A DNA stretch of 64,000 nt from UBA7957 sp965222695 (GCA_965222695.1 OZ244967.1:2418001-2482000), one strand, 5' to 3'; counted from the first letter of the stretch, positions 9,234-18,589 are shown. The notes: generated from the letters alone by a model not told the origin. Numbers and translations: made by a program.

Positions 9234-10082
9234 ATGCAAACGCAATCCAGAGTCTCGCGCATGATTCCGGCAACCTCGTTGAAGGAAGGCGCCGGCGTCA
9301 CCGTATATCGCACAATAGGAACATCGAGTTTACGCAACTACGACCCTTTTTTAATGCTCGATTATTTTGCCAGTGACAATCCCGACGACTATATAGCGGG
9401 GTTTCCTTCTCATCCGCATCGCGGGTTCAGCACCTTTACCTACATGATAGACGGTTGTGTCGAACACAGGGACAGTATGGCTAATGCCGGCATATTAGGT
9501 CCCGGCGGTGCGCAGTTGATGAAAGCCGCCAGCGGCGTCATCCATTCGGAAATGCCAAAGCAGGAGAACGGCTTGATGCGCGGTTTTCAGCTATGGATCA
9601 ACTTGCCTGCTAAACACAAGATGGACACCCCCGAATATCAGGAATATAACGCCGATGCGTTTCCCGTTGTGGAATCAGATACTTACCGGGTCAAAGTGCT
9701 GATGGGACAGTTTCAAGATGAGGTAGCACCGATTGTAGATGAAATCACCCGGGCCTTCTACTTTGATATTGAATTAAAGAAAACACGATCCGTTTATCAC
9801 GAGGTGAATCCGGACTACAACAACTTCCTTTACCTGTTCGAAGGCAGCGGCACCCTCAATGGGCACAAAGTGCCGCACAATCACTTGGTGGCAATAGGTG
9901 CTGACGATTGTCCCATCGAATTTGTCGGCGGGCCGGAGGGGGCACGGTTTTTGTTGGTAGGCGGCAAGCCAATCAACGAAGAAATTGTCCAATATGGCCC
10001 GTTCGTGATGAACTCACAGGAGGAAATCGATCAGGCCATGCGCGATCTTCAGACCGACAATTTTGTACGCCGTCAGTCCTGA
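9234..10082 (+). CDS. Pirin family protein
   Basis: 282 aa from ATG 9234, with GGGGAG 7 nt upstream. Two cupin modules are visible. The first has the pirin signature HPHRGFSTFTYMIDG and the metal ligands HPH, plus SGVIHSEMP; the C-terminal pirin domain follows (NNFLYLFEGSGTLNG). Pirins bind Fe or Mn and act as quercetin dioxygenases or as redox-responsive co-regulators. Proximity to soxR is suggestive but no soxbox is seen here. Intact. Confidence 0.9.
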   Translation: MQTQSRVSRMIPATSLKEGAGVTVYRTIGTSSLRNYDPFLMLDYFASDNPDDYIAGFPSHPHRGFSTFTYMIDGCVEHRDSMANAGILGPGGAQLMKAASGVIHSEMPKQENGLMRGFQLWINLPAKHKMDTPEYQEYNADAFPVVESDTYRVKVLMGQFQDEVAPIVDEITRAFYFDIELKKTRSVYHEVNPDYNNFLYLFEGSGTLNGHKVPHNHLVAIGADDCPIEFVGGPEGARFLLVGGKPINEEIVQYGPFVMNSQEEIDQAMRDLQTDNFVRRQS

Positions 10083-10133
10083 AAATCAAAAACCATCTCA
10101 AAATTAGAGAACGAAAGATTTTTCGACGCTGTC

Positions 10134-10319
10134 TCAGCCGACCTTCCATTGTCCGTTTTCCTGGAATAATGCAAGTGCTTTGAGACCAAAAGGTTCGGGG
10201 ATAATATTGTGTTTGAAATCCAGTATCTCCATACGTTCAGGCACAATATTGACGACCACCAGTTCTTCAGATTCCGGTCCATCCGGAAAAAACATCTGGA
10301 ATTCCTTGAAAAACATCAT
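10134..10319 (-). pseudogene. Possible C-terminal fragment of a PNPOx-like general stress protein
   Basis: A 61-aa frame contains FFPDGPESEELVVVNIVPER and MEILDF, which resemble the last third of pyridoxamine-phosphate-oxidase-like stress proteins (pattern FPxGPxDPxLxLIxVxPER-xEYWD). No N-terminal barrel is encoded upstream. The assignment rests on pattern memory only and is weak. The rest of 10083-10535 has no recognisable gene. Confidence 0.35.
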
Positions 10320-10535
10320 GAAACTAATCCGAAAAATTTAGAAAAAACAACGAAAACAGCAAATTACTTAATCTATCCTGCCCTTTAGATAACAATAATG
10401 CATTTACTGATAAAAACGGTGAAATCCGACGAGCATGATGAAATCCAATAACATCCCGGACTGGATATACCACTGGAATCCTATTTTATATCACGTAAAC
10501 TCTAACCAGGAGAGTAAGCAAAACTCAGGTTTCGA

Positions 10536-12308
10536 ATGGATGATGCAAGTGAATTGAAAATGCTAAACGAACCTTTTTTACTGGCTGAGTGGACGGTCGA
10601 TCCTGCGACCGGAAGTATTACGCGAGACGGAGAATGCACGAAACTTGAACCCAGAGCTATGACCCTGCTGGTTTACCTCGCCAGCCATCCCGGCAAGGTC
10701 TTGTCCAGGAGAGAACTCGATGAGCAGGTCTGGTCAGGTATGGTGGTGTCTGATGATGCCTTGACCAGCACTATTACCCGGTTGCGCAAGGCTTTTGCCG
10801 ATGATTATCATAATCCCCGATTTATACGAACTATTCCCAAGAAGGGTTATCAGCTAATAGCGGAGGTACGTCAAGACCCACACCCATCAGAATTTTCTCC
10901 GAAAGAAAAAACAACGGAAGCAGTCTCCCTCTCCCCCGCATTCAGTTCAGATATGCTCAGGTTTTTAAAACTGAAAAGGCGGCTGCCAACTAACCGGGTA
11001 GCCTGGGCAATCATTGCTGTGGTCACAATGACTTTGCTTACTATGGGTATTCAACGCAGTTTCAACTCCAACTCCGAAAACAATTCGGCGCTCCAGTTAC
11101 CCGATATGCCCTCCATAGCGGTACTGCCACTCAGCAACATTGGCCAGGATCCGGCGCAAGAGTATTTCAGCGAAGGTTTTAGTGAAGACATTATTACAAC
11201 CCTATCTCGCGTACCTGAATTGTTCATCATCGCCAGAAATTCAGCGTTTAAGTATCAAAGTAATAATGTGAACATTCCTGCAGTCGCCGACAAACTGGGG
11301 GTACGTTTTGTATTACACGGCAGCGTTCAAAAACAGCAAAGCCGGGTCCGTATCAATTTACACTTGGCAGATAATCAAAGTCGCCGAACCATATGGGCGG
11401 AACGCTATGATGGCACTACCGAAGACTTGTTCCTTTTGCAGGACAGAGTAGCAAGCGATACGCTGGAAGCCATACGCTTGCAACTTGGAACGAATGCATT
11501 GCAGTTAAAAAATCGCACTGCACCTGTTAACATAGAAGCTTACGATGAGTTTTTGAAAGGCTGGCAATTGGTCTGGCTGTATTCGCGGGAGGGATACGCA
11601 AAAGCTGAAGCACACTTTAAAAAAGCTATTGAGCTTGATCCTGACTATTCCCGCTCTTATGCAGCCCTGGCACTGATATACTGGAACGCCTGGAAGCTCA
11701 AGTGGCACGAGAACTCTGCCAATCCCTATGCCACTTGGGTACTGGCCAACAAAGCATTGAAAAAATCCATGTTGCAGCCCAATGCTCTGGCTTACAGTAC
11801 GAAATCTGCTATGCATCTTCACAACAAGCGCTACGAAGAGGCCATTGTACTTGCCAGGCAAGCGATAGACATAAATGCCAACAGTGCTTTTGCTTATCTC
11901 ACTCTGGCCAACGCACTGGCATTTGACGGGCAATCTGAGCTTGCTATTCAAAGCGCGGAAAAAGGTATAAGGCTGGATCCGGAATTTCCGAATTCCTACC
12001 TCTCAATTAAAGGGCGTGCCTTATTCGATCAGGGCAATCTCAGGCAGGCGGAAAAAATTCTTGTTCACTCGGCGTTGGCTAATCCGCGCGACAGCGACTC
12101 CAGAGTAGTACTTCTGGCCTGTTACGGCCATTTAAATCAACTCGAAGAAGCCGCGTATGTGCTCGCTGAATTGAATCTCGAGCAGAAAAGACAGGACTTG
12201 CGACCTTTTTCAATCGATTGGCTTAGAAACCGCTGGCCTTACCGGGAAAGCGAAAAACTTGACTATTTGATCGAAGGTCTGAAAAAAGCGCAGGTACCTG
12301 CCCGTTAG
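10536..12308 (+). CDS. CadC-like wHTH membrane regulator with TolB-like and TPR domains (copy 1)
   Basis: 590 aa. Residues about 12-112 form an OmpR/PhoB-type winged helix (KLEPRAMTLLVYLASHPGKV, RTIPKKGYQLIAEV), one transmembrane helix follows near 150-170 (AWAIIAVVTMTLLTMGI), then a periplasmic TolB/FlgO-like domain (SIAVLPLSNIGQD, EYFSEGFSEDIITTLSRV) and TPR repeats to the end. This is the one-component architecture of CadC/ToxR-type regulators: cytoplasmic DNA binding with an external sensor. A close paralogue lies at 19787-21547, and each is near a gene for a tiny exported acidic peptide. No signal is known. Stop codon overlaps that of the convergent hydrolase by 4 nt. Confidence 0.85.
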   Translation: MDDASELKMLNEPFLLAEWTVDPATGSITRDGECTKLEPRAMTLLVYLASHPGKVLSRRELDEQVWSGMVVSDDALTSTITRLRKAFADDYHNPRFIRTIPKKGYQLIAEVRQDPHPSEFSPKEKTTEAVSLSPAFSSDMLRFLKLKRRLPTNRVAWAIIAVVTMTLLTMGIQRSFNSNSENNSALQLPDMPSIAVLPLSNIGQDPAQEYFSEGFSEDIITTLSRVPELFIIARNSAFKYQSNNVNIPAVADKLGVRFVLHGSVQKQQSRVRINLHLADNQSRRTIWAERYDGTTEDLFLLQDRVASDTLEAIRLQLGTNALQLKNRTAPVNIEAYDEFLKGWQLVWLYSREGYAKAEAHFKKAIELDPDYSRSYAALALIYWNAWKLKWHENSANPYATWVLANKALKKSMLQPNALAYSTKSAMHLHNKRYEEAIVLARQAIDINANSAFAYLTLANALAFDGQSELAIQSAEKGIRLDPEFPNSYLSIKGRALFDQGNLRQAEKILVHSALANPRDSDSRVVLLACYGHLNQLEEAAYVLAELNLEQKRQDLRPFSIDWLRNRWPYRESEKLDYLIEGLKKAQVPAR

Positions 12309-13240
12309 TTTTTCAATGATGCCACCGATGAGAGAAAATCGATACTGACTTCCACCGCTTCATCGATATTAAAGTCCCTGAATAAATGATCTGCCCCTTC
12401 AATGGTCGATAGCCAGACTTTTTCGTTATCAACATAAGGCTCCACATGCTCCACTATAAAAGGTTGGAATTCATCAATGCTGCCGGCAACCACCAGGGTC
12501 GGTACAGGGCTTGATTTTAAAAAGTGATGGGCCTGCCAAAGATTACTGTCCTGCTGATAAAAGTCTACAAAAGCTTCAGCCGAAACCTGTGTTCTGGGAC
12601 AAAAACCATAATCTGTATTCTCCATAATCTGCTTGCCTTCACCGGCTTTGACCAGTCGTTTGGCACGCGCGAGTATTTCGTACAGATTGACACCGTATGT
12701 TTCATTATAGCGCTCAGAAGAGGCGGGAAATCCGGTCGTATTTGGAGCCAGTAAAACCACCGCACTGACGAGCTTGTTTTGCCGCTCAACGGCATGCAAT
12801 AAAATAAGATTGGCCGAAAGCGAATGCCCCATCATGATGACTTTACTGGTCCCCTGGCTGTATAACCAATCCAGCCAGGCGTCAAATTCATCAATTGATT
12901 CGGATAATTTGTAACGGATGGGTATGGAACAATCATACATACCCCGCCGATTATCAACTTCCAGGCTGAGATTAATCGCCAGAGAATTGTATCCATTATA
13001 TTTAAACGCAGCCTGACTGGAGCGAATGATCTCCAGGTCGTTATGCGCCATATTACCGTGCACAAGCAATACAACCTCATCCTGAAGCGATTTCCCATCG
13101 CTTAGCTCAAGATTGGCATTCAGTATCAAACCGTTAAACGGGATAGACACATCTTCTGCACACAGAGGTGCAACCAGACTGAAACAAAGTCCACATACCA
13201 GAACCAGTCTTTGCCTACCCCAATTTAGCATGAAGCGCAT
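12305..13240 (-). CDS. Exported alpha/beta hydrolase
   Basis: 311 aa. A signal peptide (LVLVCGLCFSLVAPLCAED) is followed by an alpha/beta-hydrolase fold: oxyanion segment VVLLVHGNMAHND, nucleophile elbow MMGHSLSANL, acid region VAGSIDEFQPF and catalytic His in IEGADHLFRDF. Resembles periplasmic serine esterases or dienelactone-hydrolase-like proteins. It stands between regulator copy 1 and the 49-aa peptide gene and is co-directional with the latter (62 nt apart), so both may be one transcript. Substrate unknown. Confidence 0.75.
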   Translation of the reverse strand: MRFMLNWGRQRLVLVCGLCFSLVAPLCAEDVSIPFNGLILNANLELSDGKSLQDEVVLLVHGNMAHNDLEIIRSSQAAFKYNGYNSLAINLSLEVDNRRGMYDCSIPIRYKLSESIDEFDAWLDWLYSQGTSKVIMMGHSLSANLILLHAVERQNKLVSAVVLLAPNTTGFPASSERYNETYGVNLYEILARAKRLVKAGEGKQIMENTDYGFCPRTQVSAEAFVDFYQQDSNLWQAHHFLKSSPVPTLVVAGSIDEFQPFIVEHVEPYVDNEKVWLSTIEGADHLFRDFNIDEAVEVSIDFLSSVASLKN

Positions 13241-13301
13241 CGGTGAACCCCCCGTAAGATATAGACATTATCCGCAACCAATTTATACCCCTAGCAATGG
13301 A

Positions 13302-13451
13302 TCAACAATCCTCCTCCAGGTCTTCGTCCGAATCAAGATAGATATCGTTGGCTTCTTCGCCCTTTTCGAGCGATGGCGGATTGTCTGCGGCTATTGCGAC
13401 TAAGCATGAACACAGGATAAACAGCAGTAATAGCAGTTGTTTTATTTTCAT
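13302..13451 (-). CDS. Small exported acidic peptide, Cys-terminal (copy 1)
   Basis: 49 aa, preceded by a strong ribosome site (GGAGAGAG, 4 nt before ATG). It starts with a hydrophobic signal sequence (MKIKQLLLLLFILCSCLVAI, cleavage likely after AIAA) and ends in an acidic tail, NDIYLDSDEDLEEDC, with Cys as last residue. It has the same plan and tail pattern as the 53-aa peptide at 19374-19535. LCSC in the signal could also be a lipobox variant, which would make it a lipoprotein. No family recognised. Good start site, conserved paralogue and codon structure argue that it is a real gene. Confidence 0.65.
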   Translation of the reverse strand: MKIKQLLLLLFILCSCLVAIAADNPPSLEKGEEANDIYLDSDEDLEEDC

Positions 13452-13566
13452 GTTCTCTCTCCGATTTGCTAATAGGATTGAAAAAGCAATGACAGACCTG
13501 GGTCTGCCGTGCAGGCGGGAATAGTTTTACAACGAAAGACAGGATTTAAACTGGCGGATAGGTGAC

Positions 13567-13579
13567 GAAAACCTAACGA
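13567..13579 (-). promoter_or_regulatory. Motif shared upstream of both small-peptide genes (site 1)
   Basis: TCGTTAGGTTTTC on the minus strand, 115 nt before the peptide start. TCGTTAGGATTTC occurs at 19282-19294 before the paralogous peptide: 12 of 13 positions equal. Candidate binding site for the CadC-like regulators; two occurrences only, so weak. The remainder of 13452-13844 has no gene, but a 9-bp stem (AATGAACCG/CGGTTCATT) at 13724-13755. Confidence 0.3.
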
Positions 13580-13844
13580 ATAAAAAATAGTAGTATTTTC
13601 AGATAATTATAAAACCAGGCAAACATTTCCTGCAAACTCGGTCGTTGTAGAAAAAGTCAGTGGAATAAGCTCTTTAAGATAAAATGAAGAAACATGTTCA
13701 CTGAATTGGAAGAAATTTTCAGCAATGAACCGAGGGAGCCCATCCCCGGTTCATTCTACGCTGCTACATCAACTGCATTCGATTTAGGACTGGTATGATA
13801 CCGGCTCTAAATCGGCACTGTGGCCAATGCCAGGGTTAGGCGAG

Positions 13845-14516
13845 GGCCAGCGTTCATCTACAGTAAAAACTAGGGCGTTCCTGAAAGCGGCCGATTTGGT
13901 CGGCGATGGTGTGCGCCAGTTGGGTAAGTTCCCGGCTGGTCGGTGCCCTGACCCAACGAAACCGGGCGGTTCCATTGAGGTGATCGACATACATGCCATC
14001 GAGGAAAAGCATGTGTAAATGGATGTTGAGGTTCAACGCCGAACCAAATCGCTGGATCAAGGTGACTGCACCCGTCCTGGCCGTGTGGTGTGTACAGCCT
14101 GCTTTCTCGACCAGATCCGTGGCAATGACGCGGTAGACAATGCCCAGCGCCCCGTCCATTATCCCGCGTCGGCTGGCAAACAGAAAGCACAATGGAAACG
14201 CGAAACTCAGCACCCACCTGGCGCATGGGCTGCCTGGGCAGTACTTCGTAAACCAGCAAGGCCGCGCTCTCGGCCATGCGCCGTGCGCCGCAATTGGGGC
14301 AAAATCCACGGCGCTTACAACGGAAGGCGACTAGTAGTCCTCGAATTCACGTTGTACATAGCCCGGCAGTTCCCTGCCCTGCTCTGTTAGATGCGTCGTA
14401 AATGTCAGATAAAATTCTTCGACAATCTGATAAAGAAGCGTCTGCTCGGGCCGGTGACGCTGGTAACGATCAGCATCCTCGTTCCGGCTGGCCATCCTAG
14501 CCGTCACATGGGGCAT
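13845..14516 (-). pseudogene. IS91-family transposase remnant (divergent copy)
   Basis: N-terminus MPHVTARMASRNEDADRYQR to QREFEDY at 14516-14334, then a deletion of the first zinc-finger strand, then RCKRRGFCPNCGARRMAES in another frame, another shift after LPRQPMRQ, and WVLSF to the HUH motif NIHLHMLFLDG, ending near 13854 in a stop. At least two frame changes and a lost C-terminal half. The sequence differs clearly from the five IS91 copies further on, so it is a separate, older invasion. Confidence 0.75.
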
Positions 14517-14678
14517 GATCCGCGTCCTTGCGTAACTGTGTTTCCAGAGAGTCTACGCCAGTTTGTGGGATCTTGAAGCACTCAATCGGTAATGCCGACC
14601 CGCAGCAGTCTGCAGTCGCCCGTGCATTCAATCAGTTTCGCTTGCATCAATCAGCCGCAGCCACAGCACTCACGCACC

Positions 14679-14867
14679 GGGAAAGGCGGGCACTTAAGGT
14701 TATTTTTCGAAGACAAGGTGCCGGCCAACGAAGCACGCTCGCTGGGGATTGCGCTCCTTGAACCAGCGATGGAGGTTTATCCAAAGCTGTACTCCGATTT
14801 CTATGACAGATTGTTTCCCAATCAGGCAATTCTACCTGACAGGGGATTCGGCAACTTGATCGCATAA
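14679..14867 (+). pseudogene. Fragment of a TOTE-type primase-helicase
   Basis: About 63 codons: GGHLRLFFEDKVPANEARSLG and YDRLFPNQAILPDRGFGNLIA then TAA. Both pieces match the AEP (primase-like) domain of the intact helicase gene at 26761-29202 (GAHVWFFFSTPVPA, YDRLFPNQDTLPRGGFGNLIA), yet differ enough to come from a different family member. Remnant of a second such system. Confidence 0.7.
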
Positions 14868-14880
14868 CCGCGACAAAGCG

Positions 14881-15093
14881 ATGCCAGAAACGCAGGCAAA
14901 GGCCGTTGGCCCTCACTGTGATCGACTGGTCGAGCGTCTGTTTGAACACCATGTGCTCGATTAGCTTCGGTCCGCACAAAGTGTGATTTACCTGATCAAA
15001 CGCTATGGTGCTGCCCGAACCGATGCTGCCTGCCGGCGCGAACTGCATGGCGTGAAAAAGCTCGCCAACCTAGCCGGGAATAAGTACCGGTGA
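14881..15093 (+). pseudogene. IS21-family IstA C-terminal remnant
   Basis: The frame HCDRLVERLFEHHVLD, TAG, LRSAQSVIYLIKRYGAAR, TDAACRREL matches the IstA C-terminus (usual pattern LRAAQGxLRLAxRYGxxRLExACxRAL). It has an internal stop and lacks everything before. No istB is visible. Directly follows the TOTE fragment. Confidence 0.6.
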
Positions 15094-15189
15094 ATAGCAT
15101 GGATTAATATGCCTACCGTGGTTTGTACCATACTACTGCAGCACTGGGGTCAGGATTGTTTTTATTACCCTGAAGCACCCCGAATCTCT

Positions 15190-15987
15190 TTAATGCGCTA
15201 CACCCCCAATAACGCACTGATCGGTTATACTGATAATCTCATCGTCTAGCCAGCGATGCAACATGACCCCAAATTCAGTCGCAACATCGACATCAGGAAA
15301 ATCTTTTTCCAGTGCTGCACCAATGGTTTCAAGCGCGTTTCCGGAACAAACGCAGGCTATAGCCGCAGATTCAATCTTGGTCAGGCTCCTAAAATGTGGT
15401 GAATGACCCTTGCGCCAGATCAATATATCGATAGCTTGCGGCAGCCGCTCTACAACCGGAGGTTGTTGATCCTGGTTGATGGCATGCCAGATATCCAATG
15501 TATTGAAGTGTTGCGTGCTGATACTAAGCGTAGGCACAGCTTGCAAACGGATGCCTCCACTTTCCACGGCGGCAAGATGTTGCAGGTCGTCGTGTGTCAT
15601 CACGGCGCTGTTGGCGCCATCAAACGCTCTTCGCAGTGTCCAGTCCATCAGCGCAAGTTCTGAGACTTCCTTGTCGTCTGCAAGTTGTTCAGCGAGAAAA
15701 CGGGGAAATTTTCTGCCATACAGGCCAATGTTGTTGTCTGTTGAAGGGTGTGACTGCACATAGGCCGCAGCAAGCTGGTGGAACCAGTCATCGCCCAGGT
15801 ATATGGCGGTATGTTCAAAAGTATCCAACAATACATCAATCAGCCGCATGCGGTATGCGTTGTGATAAATACCCAAGCGGTCTTGCGAGGACAAGCCACG
15901 AGTAGAGTCTCTAACCCAACCTGCATTGATGCATTCGGCATCGAGCAAAATGTGCTGGAAGTTTGTTTGCAAGTCTTTGAGGTTCAT
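15190..15987 (-). CDS. bufC: BufC-like DUF2063 partner of the MNIO enzyme
   Basis: 265 aa. The N-terminal domain is the DUF2063 helical fold (LGIYHNAYRMRLIDVLLDTFEHTAIYLGDDWF), the C-terminal domain a winged-helix-like module. DUF2063 proteins bind the leader peptide of the RiPP precursor and present it to the DUF692 enzyme. Its start codon overlaps the bufB stop (15984-15987), so translation is coupled. Intact. Confidence 0.88.
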   Translation of the reverse strand: MNLKDLQTNFQHILLDAECINAGWVRDSTRGLSSQDRLGIYHNAYRMRLIDVLLDTFEHTAIYLGDDWFHQLAAAYVQSHPSTDNNIGLYGRKFPRFLAEQLADDKEVSELALMDWTLRRAFDGANSAVMTHDDLQHLAAVESGGIRLQAVPTLSISTQHFNTLDIWHAINQDQQPPVVERLPQAIDILIWRKGHSPHFRSLTKIESAAIACVCSGNALETIGAALEKDFPDVDVATEFGVMLHRWLDDEIISITDQCVIGGVAH

Positions 15988-16811
15988 ACGGCAATTTTTG
16001 AGTCTAAAACTTCTTTGGCAATGGCCCGCGCTATATCCAGTTCAGATAAAAGTTCTACAAGCGGTGGAATCTTGTCGTCGCGCTCGATCATTGTGGGTAC
16101 ATACCCGAAGCGCATCAGTGCCTGCCGGTAAAGGTCCCAAACATCGTTACAGACCGAATGGTCATGTGTATCGATCAAATGATCACCATTGTTCTGATGG
16201 CCCGCCAAATGAAACTGTTTGACGCTATCAATTGGCACACCACCAATAAAGCTGGCAGGCGAGAATCCATGATTAAAAGCGCTGACAAATATATTGTTGA
16301 TGTCCAGCAATAATTCACAACCTGTAGCCTGACATACTTCCGTTAGAAATTCCCATTCGGTCATTTCAGACGATTCGAATTCTACGTAGCTGGAAACATT
16401 TTCCAGAACCAGTGGACGCTGCAGCACCTCCTGCGCCTGTTCAACGTTGCGTTTAACGACCTGCAGCGCCTCAAGGGTGTAGGGAAGTGGCAGCAAATCA
16501 TGCATGTTACGTCCGTGAACACCTGTCCAACACAAATGATCTGACACCCAAAGCGGCTCGATGCGCTGCTCAAGCATCTTGAGTTTACGTAAATAGTCTT
16601 TATCCAGACCATTCACTGCGCCGATCGACATGGATACACCATGCATTACCATTGGGTACTTGGCGCGAATTTGATCAAGCATGGCCAATGGTTTTCCTCC
16701 ATCGACCATATAGTTATCAGAAATGACTTCCAGCCATTCCACGGGCTGCGGTGCAGCCAGAAAATCATTGTAATGCTGAGTGCGCAGCCCGAGTCCAAAG
16801 CCGAAAGTCAT
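15984..16811 (-). CDS. bufB: BufB-like multinuclear non-heme iron oxidative enzyme (DUF692)
   Basis: 275 aa, a TIM barrel of the MbnB/DUF692 family. Expected metal ligands are visible in order: His57 in MVMHGVSMSIG, SDHLCW, ENVSSYVEF, LDINNIFVSAFNHG, HLAGH, DTHDHSV and MIERDD. These enzymes use two or three irons and O2 to convert Cys residues of a precursor peptide into heterocycles; in bufferins these bind copper. The precursor gene lies 24 nt upstream and the DUF2063 partner overlaps downstream, so this is a complete biosynthetic operon. Confidence 0.92.
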   Translation of the reverse strand: MTFGFGLGLRTQHYNDFLAAPQPVEWLEVISDNYMVDGGKPLAMLDQIRAKYPMVMHGVSMSIGAVNGLDKDYLRKLKMLEQRIEPLWVSDHLCWTGVHGRNMHDLLPLPYTLEALQVVKRNVEQAQEVLQRPLVLENVSSYVEFESSEMTEWEFLTEVCQATGCELLLDINNIFVSAFNHGFSPASFIGGVPIDSVKQFHLAGHQNNGDHLIDTHDHSVCNDVWDLYRQALMRFGYVPTMIERDDKIPPLVELLSELDIARAIAKEVLDSKIAV

Positions 16812-16835
16812 TTCAGTATCCCGAAAATTAAGTAA

Positions 16836-17123
16836 TTATGATTTGATGTCAGCGATGACGCCGCCGGCATCCAGACAGTCTTTTGCAGCCATGCCTTTAA
16901 AACCATGGCCCTTACAATTATTAAGACCTTTGCAGCTATGCTCTGCAGTCTTGCAGTCTGAGTTGCCTTTGCACGAATGCACGCCGTAACAATGCACCTT
17001 ATCGCCCGCACCAATAGAAGCGCCGGAGCTGCCTGCAGGCGACGTTGCTGCCATTGCGGCTGAACTCATAGCCACTGCCAGTGCAGCCGATGCAAAGGTG
17101 GTTTTATTGACACTTTTTTTCAT
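16836..17123 (-). CDS. bufA: Bufferin-type RiPP precursor
   Basis: 95 aa. An unusual RiPP precursor with a Sec signal (ASAALAVAMSSAAMAA) and a Cys-rich core: HCYGVHSCKGNSDCKT and HSCKGLNNCKGHGFKG, then KDC, six Cys in all. CxGxNxCKGxG repeats with a signal peptide are typical of the BufA2-like precursors encoded next to DUF692/DUF2063 genes. The modified peptide is exported and probably sequesters copper in the periplasm. First gene of bufABC, Shine-Dalgarno AGGAGAAG 5 nt before ATG. Confidence 0.88.
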   Translation of the reverse strand: MKKSVNKTTFASAALAVAMSSAAMAATSPAGSSGASIGAGDKVHCYGVHSCKGNSDCKTAEHSCKGLNNCKGHGFKGMAAKDCLDAGGVIADIKS

Positions 17124-17139
17124 AAAATCTTCTCCTGAG

Positions 17140-17169
17140 TGTTTCCTGTGTTAAATGAATACGGAAACA
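17140..17169 (-). promoter_or_regulatory. Inverted repeat upstream of bufA
   Basis: TGTTTCC and GGAAACA, perfect 7-bp arms 16 nt apart, ending 17 nt before the bufA start. It could be an operator or an untranslated-leader stem. Cannot be linked to a known copper regulator by sequence; no CueR-like dyad is seen. Confidence 0.35.
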
Positions 17170-17389
17170 GGATTATGAGCGAGAATTATTGCGGGAAAAT
17201 CACGTAAATATCACAAATGTTTAACAACTACGCTGGATGGGCGGTTATGGCAAGTGCGGAAACAAGGAAACGGTGATCAGCCTTGCAATCAAAGGTGCAT
17301 GCCGTTCGATGATGCTGAATAGTAATCGGGGTCAGATTACCGGGGTCGGAGTTAAAACTCAAATATCTCCACTCATATCCCCGGCGCCC

Positions 17390-17822
17390 CTACTCCCACT
17401 CAATAGTCGCCGGCGGCTTGCCCGATATATCGTAGGTGACCCGGGATATACCGGGAATACGATTGATAATGGTGCGCGACACTTCATCAAGAAAGTCATA
17501 GGGAAGATGTGCCCAGCGCGCTGTCATAAAATCGATCGTCTCCACGGCGCGCAAGGCAATCACATAATCATAGCGGCGACCGTCTCCGGTCACTCCTACG
17601 GATTTTACCGGTAGAAATACGGCAAAGGCCTGGGATGTCTTATCGTATAAATCATTTCTGTACAGGGCTGAGATGAAAATGTCATCGGCAAGGCGCAACA
17701 AATCGGCGTATTCTTTTTTTACCTCGCCCAGAATTCGAACTCCAAGCCCGGGGCCCGGAAACGGATGGCGGTAAACCATTTCAGCCGGCAGGCCCAGCTC
17801 GACGCCTATGCGCCTGACCTCA
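17390..17822 (-). pseudogene. guaA 3' fragment, copy 1
   Basis: The last 144 codons of GMP synthase, from EVRRIGVELGLP to PPATIEWE and a TAG stop. From 17441 to 17822 it differs from intact guaA (61414-62988) at about one position, but the last 45 bp contain five differences, all synonymous. Upstream of 17822 the sequence is unrelated. Such a mosaic end suggests an exchange at the guaA 3' end, a known island integration site, or gene conversion. Not functional. Confidence 0.9.
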
Positions 17823-18589
17823 GATAAGACCAGCGGCTTCAGCATGTATTTGGTGATGAAGTTGTCAGTGCTCTATTCAAGAGCTACTCTTGCCTATTGA
17901 AATCTCGCTGTGGAGCCTCCCTGGAAAAATGGATCTGAAATTCTAAGACGATTTGGATTTCGTTAAGGGTGCCGTTGGATTGTTGGATTGTTGGATTGTT
18001 GAATAGCTAGAAGGCTGAAGACTCCAATGCTATCGAGAATGGTTTGCCGAGCTTGAGCCGAAGCCTCGAAGTCTCCTTGAGGGAAAAGACTTCGCGCTTC
18101 AAGGGCGAAGTCATTGGTTGCGTTCAGCGTTGTTTGTCGCCTGCGATCCGTGCTGCGACGACCCCGCTTTTTCCTGCATCTGGGGGGAATAATATGCGAC
18201 CAAATTGGCGTCCGTTCGGTGACGTAACACATCCCAATTGAGTGGGCCTTGAGTGTTAAACCTAAGGAAAACCGCTTAAGTTCTTTACAGTCGTGCTGCT
18301 TCAGCATAGAAATATATCAACACTGGTGGCTACCAGCCACCGGCATTGCAATCAAGTGGCGGATGTCGGCAGCATCTGTCATAAAAGGACAACAACTGTA
18401 GGAGGCTGTTATGTGAAATGTCGCGACGTCATTATGGCGTCACGCTCTAGATCCCGTACCAATTTCGAAGCTGGCCGAAAACCTTGCTGAGAGCTGGAGG
18501 AATCCCTTCAACTACCGAGGGCAGGCTGGGAAGTCTCTTCAACCACATAAGACCGATCAATCCTAACCAAGGAGACTACAAATTATCTC
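17823..18589. other. Non-coding stretch with short repeats
   Basis: No gene recognised. It holds an 8-bp tandem repeat (GTTGGATT, four units, 17974-18005, the last imperfect), a hairpin GACTTCG...CGAAGTC near 18087-18111, and GGTGGCTACCAGCCACC near 18325. The longest open frame on the minus strand has no family resemblance and looks accidental. Confidence 0.5.
17974..18005. repeat. 8-bp tandem repeat
   Basis: Three exact GTTGGATT units and one degenerate unit (GTTGAATA). Not in a gene. Too short and without spacers, so not CRISPR. Confidence 0.7.

Noticed and set aside
15147..17345. GGGGTCAG-type segments (near 15147 and 17329) as REP elements of a RAYT transposase
   Set aside because: Two short matches without the paired hairpin structure; too little evidence.
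17974..18005. Tandem repeat considered as a CRISPR array
   Set aside because: 8-bp units without spacers and no cas genes in the window.
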